Shown piece after piece: positions 8,584 to 17,004 of a DNA stretch of 35,687 nucleotides (its first letter is position 1; every line of letters begins with the position of its first letter). Source of the DNA: CAYGXH01 sp964354485. GTDB taxonomy: Bacteria; Bacteroidota; Ignavibacteria; UBA10030; SZUA-254. Location: positions 1-35,687 of the forward strand of contig CAYGZY010000060.1 of assembly GCA_964354485.1 (NCBI GenBank), in the 5' to 3' direction. A program made the position numbers and the translations under genes. Below the pieces are notes generated by a model, which saw nothing but the letters and a program-made list of their open reading frames with translations, ran no database searches and had not been told where the DNA came from.

Positions 8584-8780
8584 GAGCAAAGAGCAGAGAA
8601 AAGGAAATAGTGAGTAGTGATTGGTGAATATAGAAGGATTAATAATAATAGTAGTGTACGGTCGAAAGACTAATCACTAGTCGCCACTCGCTAACGAACG
8701 ATGACAAATGACTAATGACAAGTTACAAAGTCCCAAGTACAAAGTACCAATTACAAGTTACCAAGTACAAAGTACATCCT
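8572..8780. repeat. Low-complexity repeat tract between the esterase and rhomboid genes
   Basis: Three kinds of short word follow each other: AGAGC words (TAAGAGCAAAGAGCAGAG, 8581-8598), TAGTGAGTAGTGATT with an imperfect inverted partner ACTAATCACTAGT about 50 bases on, and TGACAAATGACTAATGAC / ACAAAGTACC words to 8776. The same words occur inside coding sequence elsewhere in the window (25622-25680 and 28970-29080). No promoter or terminator could be picked out. Confidence 0.75.
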
Positions 8781-8790
8781 TTTCCGATTC

Positions 8791-9459
8791 ATGATTCCCC
8801 TTCGTGATACAAATCCGTCCCGTACTTTCCCTGTCGTAACATATTGCCTCATGGCGATAAACGTTATCGTTTTTCTGATTGAAATATTGCACGGTCGGGG
8901 AATGGGTGAGGTCATTATGAGATATGGCCTGATTCCATACTCAATAACTTATGATTTTAAGGTCATGGAGGTCGGAGCGGCAACATTCTTACCGCTGCTG
9001 ACATCAATGTTCCTGCATGGAGGATGGCTGCACCTCATCGGGAATATGCTGTTTCTTTATATATTCGGTGATAACGTTGAAGACCGGTTCGGGCACGTCA
9101 GGTATTTCTTTTTCTATATTATAGCCGGTGTGGCGGCAGCGCTCACTCAGGTTTTTATGTTTCCTGAGTCCGAGCTTCCGATGGTTGGCGCAAGCGGTGC
9201 AATTGCCGGTGTGCTCGGAGCATATGTATTCATGTTCCCCAAGGCGAGAATTATGACGTTAATTCCCATCATTTTCTATTTCGAGATTGTTGAAATACCT
9301 GCATTTTTATTTCTCGGGATCTGGTTTCTCATGCAGATATTCAGCGGGGTCTTTTCACTCGGTATCGGTGCAGACGCGGGTGGTGTTGCATGGTGGGCGC
9401 ATATCGGCGGATTCCTGGCAGGTGTTCTTCTCTTCTCACTTTTAAGGAAATCGCGGTGA
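8791..9459 (+). CDS. Rhomboid family intramembrane serine protease
   Basis: Multi-pass inner-membrane protease that cleaves transmembrane substrates. The 222 residues contain the catalytic pair Ser135 (GASGAIAG) and His204 (AHIGGF), plus HGGWLHLIGNM near residues 77-86, the conserved L1-loop/TM2 segment. About six hydrophobic helices are visible, starting with the one at residues 15-32. The start is placed at the first ATG; the repeat tract ends immediately upstream and offers no clear ribosome binding site. The stop is overlapped by the GTG of the glcF-like gene, so the two are probably coupled. Substrate unknown. Confidence 0.92.
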   Translation: MIPLRDTNPSRTFPVVTYCLMAINVIVFLIEILHGRGMGEVIMRYGLIPYSITYDFKVMEVGAATFLPLLTSMFLHGGWLHLIGNMLFLYIFGDNVEDRFGHVRYFFFYIIAGVAAALTQVFMFPESELPMVGASGAIAGVLGAYVFMFPKARIMTLIPIIFYFEIVEIPAFLFLGIWFLMQIFSGVFSLGIGADAGGVAWWAHIGGFLAGVLLFSLLRKSR

Positions 9460-10742
9460 CCTCTCAGAAATCTCTGCGGCAGCATCTCGAGGATATTGCT
9501 CAGAAGTGCCTCCATTGCGGCCTCTGCTTGCCGACATGCCCCACCTATTCGATAACACAGAATGAACAATCCTCACCGCGCGGCAGAATTCATCTCATCC
9601 ATGCGGTCCACCGCGGGGAACTGAATCTTACACGAAATTTTGTTGATGAAATGTATTTTTGCCTCGATTGCCAGGCGTGTGAAACAGCTTGTCCGGCCGG
9701 CGTGCGTTACGGTGAACTTGTCGAGGAAACCAGAAATCAGATACGTGAAGAGAAGAGTGACACGCTAGGTTTCCGCATTCTGAAAAGCATATTTCTCAAA
9801 AATATCCTCCCGTCAAAATCCCGTATAAAATATGCAGCCCGTCTGATGAGATTGTACGAGAAGAGCGGTCTGCGCGACGCTGTTGAGCAATCAGAAGTTC
9901 TCAAGCTTTTTTCACCTTCTCTCCATGAGAAGCATATGCTCATACCCCGGATCGACGGGAAATTTTTCGATGACATGTATCCGGAAAAGGTAAATTCGCC
10001 GGATCAGGTAAGGGGTCGTGTCGCATTCCTTACAGGCTGCATCATGAATGTATCGTTCTCAGATATCCACTCGGATGCTCTTGAGGTTCTCCTTTACAAC
10101 GGTTTCGAGGTTGTTATTCCGAGATCTCAGGTCTGCTGCGGATCACTGCATGCTCATAATGGCGAACTTGAGGATGCAAAGGATCTTGCGAGAAAAAATA
10201 TCGATGTATTCGAAAAGTATGAATATGATGCTCTCGTAGTTGATTCGGCAGGTTGCAGTGCATTCATGAAAGAATACGGTAAAGTATTGCAAGATGATCC
10301 GTCATACTGTGAGCGTGCCAAAGCTTTTTCGAAGAAGGTTAAAGAAATTACCGAGTTTCTCGCTGAAGCCGGCTTCAAAACGCCTCTGAAAAGGCTGTCG
10401 GCAAAAGTCACCTACCATGAAGCATGTCATCTCGTGCATACGCAAAAAATAAGCGAGCAACCGAGGAAAGTGATTTCGGCAATTCCGGGAATTGAATTTG
10501 TAGAAATGAACGAATCGACGTGGTGCTGTGGAAGCGCCGGAATTTATAACATCGTCAGGTATGAAGATTCTATGAAAATCCTAGACCGTAAACTGGAAAA
10601 TATTCAAGGAACAACGGCTGATATTGTCGTTACATCAAATCCGGGTTGTCACCTCCAGATCCTCTATGGTATAAAAAAACATGGACTTAAGATGGAAGTG
10701 CTTCACCCCGTAAGTTTATTAGCGCGTGCATATCGGTCATAG
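9456..10742 (+). CDS. glcF: Iron-sulfur subunit of 2-hydroxyacid dehydrogenase, GlcF-type (two 4Fe-4S sites plus two CCG domains)
   Basis: Electron-transfer partner for GlcD-type flavoproteins. From the chosen GTG, cluster I ligands are C18, C21, C24 and C28 (CLHCGLCLPTCP) and cluster II ligands C69, C72, C75 and C79 (CLDCQACETACP). Two cysteine-rich CCG domains follow, with CCGSLHAHNGE and CCGSAGIYN, each with an upstream GC-type partner cysteine. Length 428 residues is normal. The GTG at 9456 is preferred over an in-frame extension back to 9390 because it has AAGGA about 8 bases upstream, gives the canonical GlcF N-terminus and overlaps the rhomboid TGA by 4 bases. Separation from glcD by two genes is unusual. 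Confidence 0.88.
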   Translation: MTSQKSLRQHLEDIAQKCLHCGLCLPTCPTYSITQNEQSSPRGRIHLIHAVHRGELNLTRNFVDEMYFCLDCQACETACPAGVRYGELVEETRNQIREEKSDTLGFRILKSIFLKNILPSKSRIKYAARLMRLYEKSGLRDAVEQSEVLKLFSPSLHEKHMLIPRIDGKFFDDMYPEKVNSPDQVRGRVAFLTGCIMNVSFSDIHSDALEVLLYNGFEVVIPRSQVCCGSLHAHNGELEDAKDLARKNIDVFEKYEYDALVVDSAGCSAFMKEYGKVLQDDPSYCERAKAFSKKVKEITEFLAEAGFKTPLKRLSAKVTYHEACHLVHTQKISEQPRKVISAIPGIEFVEMNESTWCCGSAGIYNIVRYEDSMKILDRKLENIQGTTADIVVTSNPGCHLQILYGIKKHGLKMEVLHPVSLLARAYRS

Positions 10743-10748
10743 CATACC

Positions 10749-10777
10749 TTGACAATCATTCCAATTTGCGGTATAAT
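10749..10777 (+). promoter_or_regulatory. Consensus sigma70 promoter before the OmpA-family gene
   Basis: TTGACA at 10749-10754 and TATAAT at 10772-10777, separated by exactly 17 bases: a perfect match to the sigma70 consensus. Start of transcription is expected near 10784, giving a short leader of about 28 bases. A strong constitutive promoter suits an abundant envelope protein. Confidence 0.85.
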
Positions 10778-10811
10778 CAGATGTCGTTTAATAAAAAATG
10801 AGGGGTGAAAG

Positions 10812-12317
10812 ATGAAAAAATATTTCTTCTTCATTGTGGTCACTATCATCGGATGCGGCTTTTGCTCTGAGATGTTATCGCAGGAGAGTCTGCGCACACA
10901 GCTGTTCGGCGAGCTCGACAAGCTCATGGAGAGAGCGAAAGATAAGAAAGCCGACATTTATTCGCCGGTGAATTTTGAAAAGGGGATGAGTTATCAAAGA
11001 GAAGCTGAGGATTACTTCAAGCGCGGTAAAAATCTCGAGGATATCCGCGATAAAATTGAAGATGCAAAAGTGTATTTCGCAAAGGCGATAGACGGATGTA
11101 CGATCGGAGAAGTTGCATTCAGCGCAGTAATGGCGGCTCGTGCGGATGCTATCAGCGCCGGCGCTCCGGCTTACTCACCAAGATTATGGAAAGAAGCGGA
11201 GGAAAAACTTCAGAGTGCGAGTCGGGATCTTGAGAGTGGTGATTTGGGGGATGCCAAAGAAGGAGCCGGTGTTGCGGAACAAATATTTCGTTCGGGGGAG
11301 CTCGATGCCATTAAGACAAATTTCCTGAGTCCGGCCCGTGAATTACTCAGGAAAGCTGATGAGATGGATGTCAGCGATAACGTACGGAAGACGATTGAAA
11401 CTGCTCACCGACTCGCAATTCAAGTCGAAAATCTCCTCAAGCAGAACCGTTACGACACCGACGAAGCCCGACAGCTGGCGCAGGAGGCGAAGTATGAAGC
11501 TGCGCATGCAATCTACCTGCATGAATACATAGAAAATATTAAGAAAGAAGAGCTGACATGGGAAGACGTCATCCTCACGAATGAAAGTCAATTTAAGAGA
11601 ATCGCCGCCAGTCTCGATACCGTCGTCCGGTTTGATAACGGAATCGATGTGGCAGTCGCAGAAATCGTCAAAACGATGAAAATCCGAGAAGCCCAGACCG
11701 TGCGGTACGCGGATTCGCTGAGGATGATGGAAGGAATCGTAAATCAGAAAAATGCCGAGGTGGCTAACATCAAGCAACAAGTTGATCTTATGCAGGCGAG
11801 ACTCGGTACTCTCAACGAAGCTGAACGTAAACTTCAGGATGAAGGGAAACAACTTCAGCATAAAGTCGAAAAGAAATCTGAACAAGAGCAAACGATAAGA
11901 CGTGTAACCGGAATGTTCACGGAAGAGGAAGGCGATGTCGTACGTTACGGTGATGAGGTCATCATACGGTTGTACGCCCTGACATTTCCGGTAGGGAAAG
12001 ACATCATCGAGCCGCAGTTCTACCCACTTTTGAAAAAAGTTCAGGATGTAATTAAAAAATTTCCGAATTGCTCTGTCAGGATCGAAGGTCATACCGACTC
12101 CCAGGGCAGCGATGATACAAATCAGACTCTCTCAGAGCGTAGGGCAAAATCTGTTGCAGAGTACCTCATGGCAAACATGGGTGTGGAAATTCCGGTCAAC
12201 CATCAGGGATTCGGAGAGAGCAGGCCTATAGTCAGCAACGATACGCCGGAAGGACGCGCGAAGAACAGACGCATCGATGTTGTTTTTATCCCTGAGTGGG
12301 CAGGCAAAGAAAAATAA
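10812..12317 (+). CDS. OmpA-family envelope protein with long helical N-terminal region
   Basis: 501 residues: an N-terminal hydrophobic signal (residues 2-17), a long alpha-helical, coiled-coil-rich region to about residue 380, then an OmpA-like peptidoglycan-binding domain (about 385-495) with RIEGHTDSQG and LSERRAKSVAEYL, which recognise diaminopimelate. The helical part contains YFAKAI/AEEKLQSA-type segments that look like repeated hairpins. IIGC at residues 12-15 fits a lipobox, so it may be a lipoprotein rather than a soluble periplasmic protein. It probably tethers the outer envelope to peptidoglycan. A TTGACA/TATAAT promoter and an AGGGGTGAAAG ribosome binding site precede it. The partner of the helical region is unknown. 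Confidence 0.82.
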   Translation: MKKYFFFIVVTIIGCGFCSEMLSQESLRTQLFGELDKLMERAKDKKADIYSPVNFEKGMSYQREAEDYFKRGKNLEDIRDKIEDAKVYFAKAIDGCTIGEVAFSAVMAARADAISAGAPAYSPRLWKEAEEKLQSASRDLESGDLGDAKEGAGVAEQIFRSGELDAIKTNFLSPARELLRKADEMDVSDNVRKTIETAHRLAIQVENLLKQNRYDTDEARQLAQEAKYEAAHAIYLHEYIENIKKEELTWEDVILTNESQFKRIAASLDTVVRFDNGIDVAVAEIVKTMKIREAQTVRYADSLRMMEGIVNQKNAEVANIKQQVDLMQARLGTLNEAERKLQDEGKQLQHKVEKKSEQEQTIRRVTGMFTEEEGDVVRYGDEVIIRLYALTFPVGKDIIEPQFYPLLKKVQDVIKKFPNCSVRIEGHTDSQGSDDTNQTLSERRAKSVAEYLMANMGVEIPVNHQGFGESRPIVSNDTPEGRAKNRRIDVVFIPEWAGKEK

Positions 12318-12395
12318 TCCCCACGGATTTTGGATATGAAATTCCATCAGAAAAGAGTATATTAATTGACTGGTAAATACATTGTGAAAGAGTAA

Positions 12396-13994
12396 ATGGA
12401 ACCGAGGGAAGTACTGACGAAATTAAATTTTGGAAGAGTTGATGCCGAGTCCGATACACGGTTTGAATACTGCTTCATCGGAACTGACATGCTCCGTCAC
12501 GTTTTGACACCGCAGCACTCGCTCGTCCTCGGTAGCAAGGGGTCGGGAAAGAGCGCCGTGTTTCGTCTGCTCTGTACCGATAAGGAGCACCTTAAACCGC
12601 TTATGCCGAAGGGGTACGAAGAAATTTTTCCAATACCCGTTTACGGTTTGTACAACGAGGAATATATCTACGGTACTGAGCTGAGGGAGATGAAAACCGG
12701 ATCGATAGACGATTTTCGGTACTTCTGGCTGTTGATTGTCGGATTGAAGACCGTTTCTTTTTTATCCCAGGATGAAAAAATCCGATCGCTCGTCAATAAA
12801 AGCAAAGACAACGAATTGAAAAATGCCTATAAGGTCATTTGTCAGGTCGTCGATGACCTCGGAATCGAACAGGAGCGGACGACAATCGGCAAGTTAAAAC
12901 AGCGCATAAGTCAACTCGTGAAACCTTCTTCCCGTGACGCAGCGGCAACCGGTGAGTCCGTGTCCAAACTGCTCGAGGGAGATTTCCGGCACAAAACAGG
13001 TATGAGTGTCACGGCGATGCTCGATAAAATTGATATTATTCTCCGGGAGACAAACACGCTCGCATGGCTGATGCTGGATAAACTTGATCTCATGTTCATC
13101 GATGATTTCGAAAAGCTGAAGGCATCGATCACAGGGCTTGTCCAGCTCCTCATTGAACAGAGCAACCGGTTTAAAAACATTCATTTTAAGATATTTCTCC
13201 GATCAGATATCTACCGCCAGCTGCGTATTGTTAATAAATCTCATCTTATAAGTTACACAACGGAAATGAAGTGGAACGATTCGCTTCTCCTTAAACTGCT
13301 TGTCTCACGGGCGGTCGCGGAACCTGTCGTCCAGAAGTACTGTGAGGAACTTGTAGGCGAGGAAGTGAAGGTTTCCGATGTGATAAACGGTGATGATGAG
13401 GATGTGTTGAAATTGTTCTATGCCATTTTTGAATCGACAATGGCGGGAAACGATGATACTGAATATGATATTCCCTTCCTGCACACATGGATGCTCCGCA
13501 ATCTGACCGATGGCATGGATAATGTATATCCGCGCGAACAGATTCACCTGGGTAATCTTGCCGCGGAAAAACAGATAGAAATTAACCGTAAAGAGGGAGA
13601 GCATGCCTCCAAACGGCTGATAAGCTCAAAAGCCCTCCGGGAAGCATTTGCAATGCTGTCGATCTATCGCTGTGATACTTATCTTTATTCAGAATTTCCG
13701 CACCTCACAAAGCACTTCGATGTTTTTCGCGGGATTGAAAAAACACGTTTCACACGCGATGAGCTTTATGGATTATTTGAAAAATTAACGCCAAATAGCG
13801 ATGAAGGTATCCGGGCAGTGTTTGATACCGGACTGCTGAAGCCGATGGGCCGGTCCGTCGACTCGAGTATGGAATTCAAAATCCCGCTCCTCTACCGAAT
13901 CGGTCTCGGCATCACACAATGGGAAGATACCTCAGGATCAGACAGCGGCGGACATCTCGCTTACGGAGACAGCAAGACATACGATCCGGATTAA
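12396..13994 (+). CDS. P-loop ATPase, Sll1717-like
   Basis: A 532-residue predicted soluble ATPase. Walker A is GSKGSGKS (residues 46-53), preceded by FGRVDAESD (about 12-20), an N-terminal motif I associate with the Sll1717 group. The Walker B-like strand, AWLMLDKLDLMF (about 223-235), has Asp-Lys-Leu-Asp instead of the usual acidic pair, and FLRSDIYRQL follows as a sensor-like segment. No membrane segments. Function is unknown for this group; members are related to STAND/KAP-type NTPases, some of which serve in signalling or defence. It sits alone between an OmpA gene and a membrane glycosyltransferase-like gene, with no recognisable effector beside it. The ribosome binding site is weak. 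Confidence 0.72.
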   Translation: MEPREVLTKLNFGRVDAESDTRFEYCFIGTDMLRHVLTPQHSLVLGSKGSGKSAVFRLLCTDKEHLKPLMPKGYEEIFPIPVYGLYNEEYIYGTELREMKTGSIDDFRYFWLLIVGLKTVSFLSQDEKIRSLVNKSKDNELKNAYKVICQVVDDLGIEQERTTIGKLKQRISQLVKPSSRDAAATGESVSKLLEGDFRHKTGMSVTAMLDKIDIILRETNTLAWLMLDKLDLMFIDDFEKLKASITGLVQLLIEQSNRFKNIHFKIFLRSDIYRQLRIVNKSHLISYTTEMKWNDSLLLKLLVSRAVAEPVVQKYCEELVGEEVKVSDVINGDDEDVLKLFYAIFESTMAGNDDTEYDIPFLHTWMLRNLTDGMDNVYPREQIHLGNLAAEKQIEINRKEGEHASKRLISSKALREAFAMLSIYRCDTYLYSEFPHLTKHFDVFRGIEKTRFTRDELYGLFEKLTPNSDEGIRAVFDTGLLKPMGRSVDSSMEFKIPLLYRIGLGITQWEDTSGSDSGGHLAYGDSKTYDPD

Positions 13995-14009
13995 CTACAG
14001 GAGGGCGTT

Positions 14010-15437
14010 GTGAATCGCCTGCTCCTTTCTCTTTTTCATGAAAATACTACTCGCAGGGATTTCTTTTTTCTAGTCGTGGCTGTTATAATATCCCGCGTTC
14101 CATTTTTATCTCTCGGTTACGGGTCGGATGGTGATGCCTGGCGATCAGCCTGGAGTGCCCGAACATTGTGGTCAGAAGGGAACTACCACCCATCGAGGTT
14201 TCCCGGATTTCCACTCTTTGAAATATTGAATACACCACTGGTAGGAAGCGGAGGCGCGTTCCTCTCAAATAGTTTTACGCTGTTACTATTCCTCTTGGGT
14301 CTTGTCGTCTTTGCACGCCTACTCGCTCTCCTTGAGGTCCGCTCTGCACGATCAGCGCTCTGGACTTTTGCTTTTTTACCCCTTCTCTGGAAGAATTCTG
14401 CTGTAACGCATGATTATATTTGGGGACTCCTTTTTATTTTGACGAGTTTATTTTTTCTTTTGAAAAATAAGGTGATAATATCAGGGATCTTCTTCGGACT
14501 TGCTGTCGGGGTACGCCTGACGCATTTTATTATTTTAATCCCGATCGTGTACTATCTTTTTTCTATAGGGGACAGGAAAGGTCTTTTACCGTTTGTCCTC
14601 TCCCTCTGCGGAGTGTCGTTTCTCTGCTACCTTCCAGTCTTCCTTAGACCGGAGTTTGCGCATGAGGCGAATAATTACGCGTTTACTGTACAGCGATTTT
14701 CACCGACCGAAATTATAACCTTCTTCGGTTACCGCTCGGTTTATTCGATTGGGTTACTCGGTGTACTGTCGATCCTGGTCGCTCTTCTTTTTAACCGGAA
14801 ACGGGTGTGTAAAATATTTCGATCAGAAATAAAAGTTAGGTTCGTACTCATGGGTATAATGAGCATGCTCCTTCTATTTTTGTTTTCTCCTGATGAGAGA
14901 GAATATCTTATACCACTCATACCATTTCTTCTTATTTATTTATCGTTAGTCTTTCCCGTCCGGTATAGCATGCTCATATATATCTGTTTAGTTAGTTATT
15001 CATTTATTAATATCGACATTATCGAACATGATTTCCGCAACCAGCGTATCGCCCCACGCATTACCAACGGATTTGTTATCGATGATTACCTGAAAAGAAT
15101 AAAAGTACTCAAGATGCGGGAAGAGATAGCACGTTATCCATTTCCGGATTCATCTATCGTTTTAACAGGAATGGGTCCTATACTGTGGTTTGAAAACGAC
15201 AGTTTAGAGTATGTGAGGGATGGTTATAGTAGATTTGGAACCTCGGAAGCTGCAGTCTTTCAGAGCAGAAAAGAGCAGTACATCGTATATGAATTATCCG
15301 AGGAGCACCGCCGACAATTACAGGAGGGGGGTTATAGAATATTTTACATCAGGAGAATGAAGTCCTACATCGAATCGTTTATGCATTTAAATCTTGATAC
15401 TTCTGCCTTCACACCGGTCGAAATTACCGTTCCTTAA
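14010..15437 (+). CDS. Multi-pass membrane protein, GT-C glycosyltransferase-like
   Basis: 475 residues with about ten hydrophobic segments. The first periplasmic loop carries GSDGDAWRSAWSAR and then RFPGFPLFE, similar in layout to GT-C enzymes (ArnT/PMT type), where an acidic residue in this loop is catalytic and the donor is a polyprenyl-phosphate sugar. The last 100 residues look like a soluble domain. The GTG start is supported by AGGAGGG at 13999-14005, and the gene begins 15 bases after the ATPase stop, suggesting cotranscription. The family is not firmly identified: a lipid-linked-sugar transferase is the best guess, but a general membrane protein of unknown function remains possible. 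Confidence 0.6.
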   Translation: MNRLLLSLFHENTTRRDFFFLVVAVIISRVPFLSLGYGSDGDAWRSAWSARTLWSEGNYHPSRFPGFPLFEILNTPLVGSGGAFLSNSFTLLLFLLGLVVFARLLALLEVRSARSALWTFAFLPLLWKNSAVTHDYIWGLLFILTSLFFLLKNKVIISGIFFGLAVGVRLTHFIILIPIVYYLFSIGDRKGLLPFVLSLCGVSFLCYLPVFLRPEFAHEANNYAFTVQRFSPTEIITFFGYRSVYSIGLLGVLSILVALLFNRKRVCKIFRSEIKVRFVLMGIMSMLLLFLFSPDEREYLIPLIPFLLIYLSLVFPVRYSMLIYICLVSYSFINIDIIEHDFRNQRIAPRITNGFVIDDYLKRIKVLKMREEIARYPFPDSSIVLTGMGPILWFENDSLEYVRDGYSRFGTSEAAVFQSRKEQYIVYELSEEHRRQLQEGGYRIFYIRRMKSYIESFMHLNLDTSAFTPVEITVP

Positions 15438-15472
15438 TTGCATATCATGCCCACTCATCGTATCTTCCTACT

Positions 15473-16639
15473 ATGGAACATGTCATTATTGTCCATCATC
15501 ACGAAATTGTTCTCAAGGGAGATAACCGTAATTTTTTTGAAAAACAGCTCCGGAAAAACATCCGGCACGTGCTCGGCGATCTCATTCCGCATGAAGCTAT
15601 ATCGGGCGGGTACGGCAAGTTTGTTATCAGATTGAACGAAGAAAATCTCACCAGTGAAATTATCCTCCGGCTTGGATATATCTTCGGATTGGCAAATATC
15701 TGCATAGGACTGAAAGTCAAACAGGATCTCCAGACTTTCTGTACCGCCGCAGAACGCTTGCTGGATGGGATTGATTTTAAAACAATCAGGGTCCATACAA
15801 AAAGGCCGGACAAATCATTTCCATTGAAATCTGTAGAAGTAAATACTGCGGTTGGAGCTCACATCTGTTCTCATTTCAATACGGGAGTTGATCTCTCGGC
15901 GCCTGATGAGACCATCCGTATCGATATTGTCGATGGCGGAGCGTATGTTTACCGGACGAAAATACCGGGAGCAGGAGGATTACCATCAGGTACAGGTGGC
16001 AGGGTGGTGGCTCTTCTCTCATCAGGATTTGATTCTCCCGTGGCATCTTGGAAAATTATGCGGCGGGGGGCCTCGGCTATTTTTATTCATTTCCACAGTA
16101 TGCCGTATACGAGTCAGGCTTCGCTCGATCAGGTACGAAAGCTCGTACGCCTGCTGACGAGGTACCAGTTTTTATCAAAGTTGTACATCGTCCCCTTTGC
16201 TGATTTGCAGAAAGAAATCGTACTTCAGGCGCCGCAGTCGCTCCGTATCATACTCTATCGGCGGATGATGCTGAGGATTGCCGATGCCGTTGCGCATAAA
16301 GAGGAAGCTGAAGCGCTCGTTACCGGTGAAGCTGTTGGTCAGGTTGCTTCACAAACGCTGAGAAATATCCGGAACATCAATTCAGCAACGTCAATCCCGA
16401 TTCTGCGCCCGCTGTCAGGAACTGACAAGGAAGAGACGATGGCAGTCGCACGCACTATAGGCACGTATGAAATATCGAAGGAGCCGTATGACGATTGCTG
16501 TTCGTTTCTTGCCCCGCGAAGACCGGAAACATGGTCGGACTACCGGCAAATTGAAGAGGCCGAATCGAAACTGGATATTCCTGTGCTGATCGATTCCGTT
16601 ATGGCGAAACTGGAGGTTGAACGTTTTAGTTACCCATAA
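15473..16639 (+). CDS. thiI: tRNA 4-thiouridine synthetase, short form without rhodanese domain
   Basis: Adenylates U8 of tRNA for sulfur insertion; can also serve thiazole synthesis. Order of domains: N-terminal ferredoxin-like part (IVHHHEIVLKGDNRNFFE), THUMP region (about residues 60-165), then the PP-loop pyrophosphatase domain with LLSSGFDSPVASW near 181-193. GEAVGQVASQTLRN and RPLSGTDKEETM are typical of ThiI. At 388 residues it ends after DDCCSFLAPRRPET and lacks the C-terminal rhodanese domain of Escherichia coli ThiI, like many Gram-positive and archaeal forms, so a separate sulfur donor is needed. The PP-loop reads SSGFDS where SGGFDS is usual. No ribosome binding site is obvious before the ATG. 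Confidence 0.92.
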   Translation: MEHVIIVHHHEIVLKGDNRNFFEKQLRKNIRHVLGDLIPHEAISGGYGKFVIRLNEENLTSEIILRLGYIFGLANICIGLKVKQDLQTFCTAAERLLDGIDFKTIRVHTKRPDKSFPLKSVEVNTAVGAHICSHFNTGVDLSAPDETIRIDIVDGGAYVYRTKIPGAGGLPSGTGGRVVALLSSGFDSPVASWKIMRRGASAIFIHFHSMPYTSQASLDQVRKLVRLLTRYQFLSKLYIVPFADLQKEIVLQAPQSLRIILYRRMMLRIADAVAHKEEAEALVTGEAVGQVASQTLRNIRNINSATSIPILRPLSGTDKEETMAVARTIGTYEISKEPYDDCCSFLAPRRPETWSDYRQIEEAESKLDIPVLIDSVMAKLEVERFSYP

Positions 16640-16704
16640 TTGAATAGATTATTGATGGGGGACGATATTCTTCGGAAATGAGATGCCCCGCCTTAATTTT
16701 TGCT

Positions 16705-16733
16705 TTGTTTTTCCGACGGAAGTTTATTATAAT
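16705..16733 (+). promoter_or_regulatory. Probable sigma70 promoter before the CDGSH gene
   Basis: TTGTTT (16705-16710), a 17-base spacer and a perfect TATAAT (16728-16733), 29 bases before the ATG at 16763. The -35 box matches only at TTG. It could drive the CDGSH gene and the exported-protein gene after it. Confidence 0.5.
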
Positions 16734-16762
16734 CAATAAATTCAGCACAAAAGGAATAATCC

Positions 16763-16969
16763 ATGGGCACTACAATAACGGTAAAAAACAACGGCAGTAT
16801 TCAAGTCGAAGGTGAATTCGATCTCTGCGATCAAAGCGGAAAAAAATTCGACCTCACCGGGAAGAAAACCACATGGCTTTGCCGCTGCGGTTCAAGTAAA
16901 AATAAACCGTTCTGCGACGGTTCCCACAAAACGGTGGGATTTCAGTCGGAGGTTCGGGCACAAAAGTAA
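16763..16969 (+). CDS. CDGSH-type iron-sulfur protein (single domain)
   Basis: A 68-residue mitoNEET-like protein. The 2Fe-2S ligands are the classic 3-Cys/1-His set: C40, C42, C51 and H55 in CRCGSSKNKPFCDGSHK. Such proteins hold a labile cluster and act in redox sensing or cluster transfer; the exact role in bacteria is poorly defined. No signal peptide, so cytosolic. AAGGAAT lies about 6 bases before the ATG and a TATAAT box about 30 bases upstream. The following gene begins 36 bases after its stop. Confidence 0.93.
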   Translation: MGTTITVKNNGSIQVEGEFDLCDQSGKKFDLTGKKTTWLCRCGSSKNKPFCDGSHKTVGFQSEVRAQK

Positions 16970-17004
16970 GCTGATAGACGGAAACGTATAAAAAAGGAGC
17001 GAAC

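Noticed and set aside
9390..9455. N-terminal extension of the GlcF-like protein
   Set aside because: It overlaps the rhomboid coding region by about 70 bases, adds a non-homologous leader, and the GTG at 9456 has a good ribosome binding site and junction.
11343..12092. A 249-codon minus-strand open frame within the OmpA-family gene
   Set aside because: It lies entirely opposite a gene with a clear signal, OmpA domain and promoter; its composition is typical of a shadow frame.
12366..12394. TTGACT before the ATPase gene as a promoter
   Set aside because: No -10-like hexamer lies at 16-18 bases downstream.
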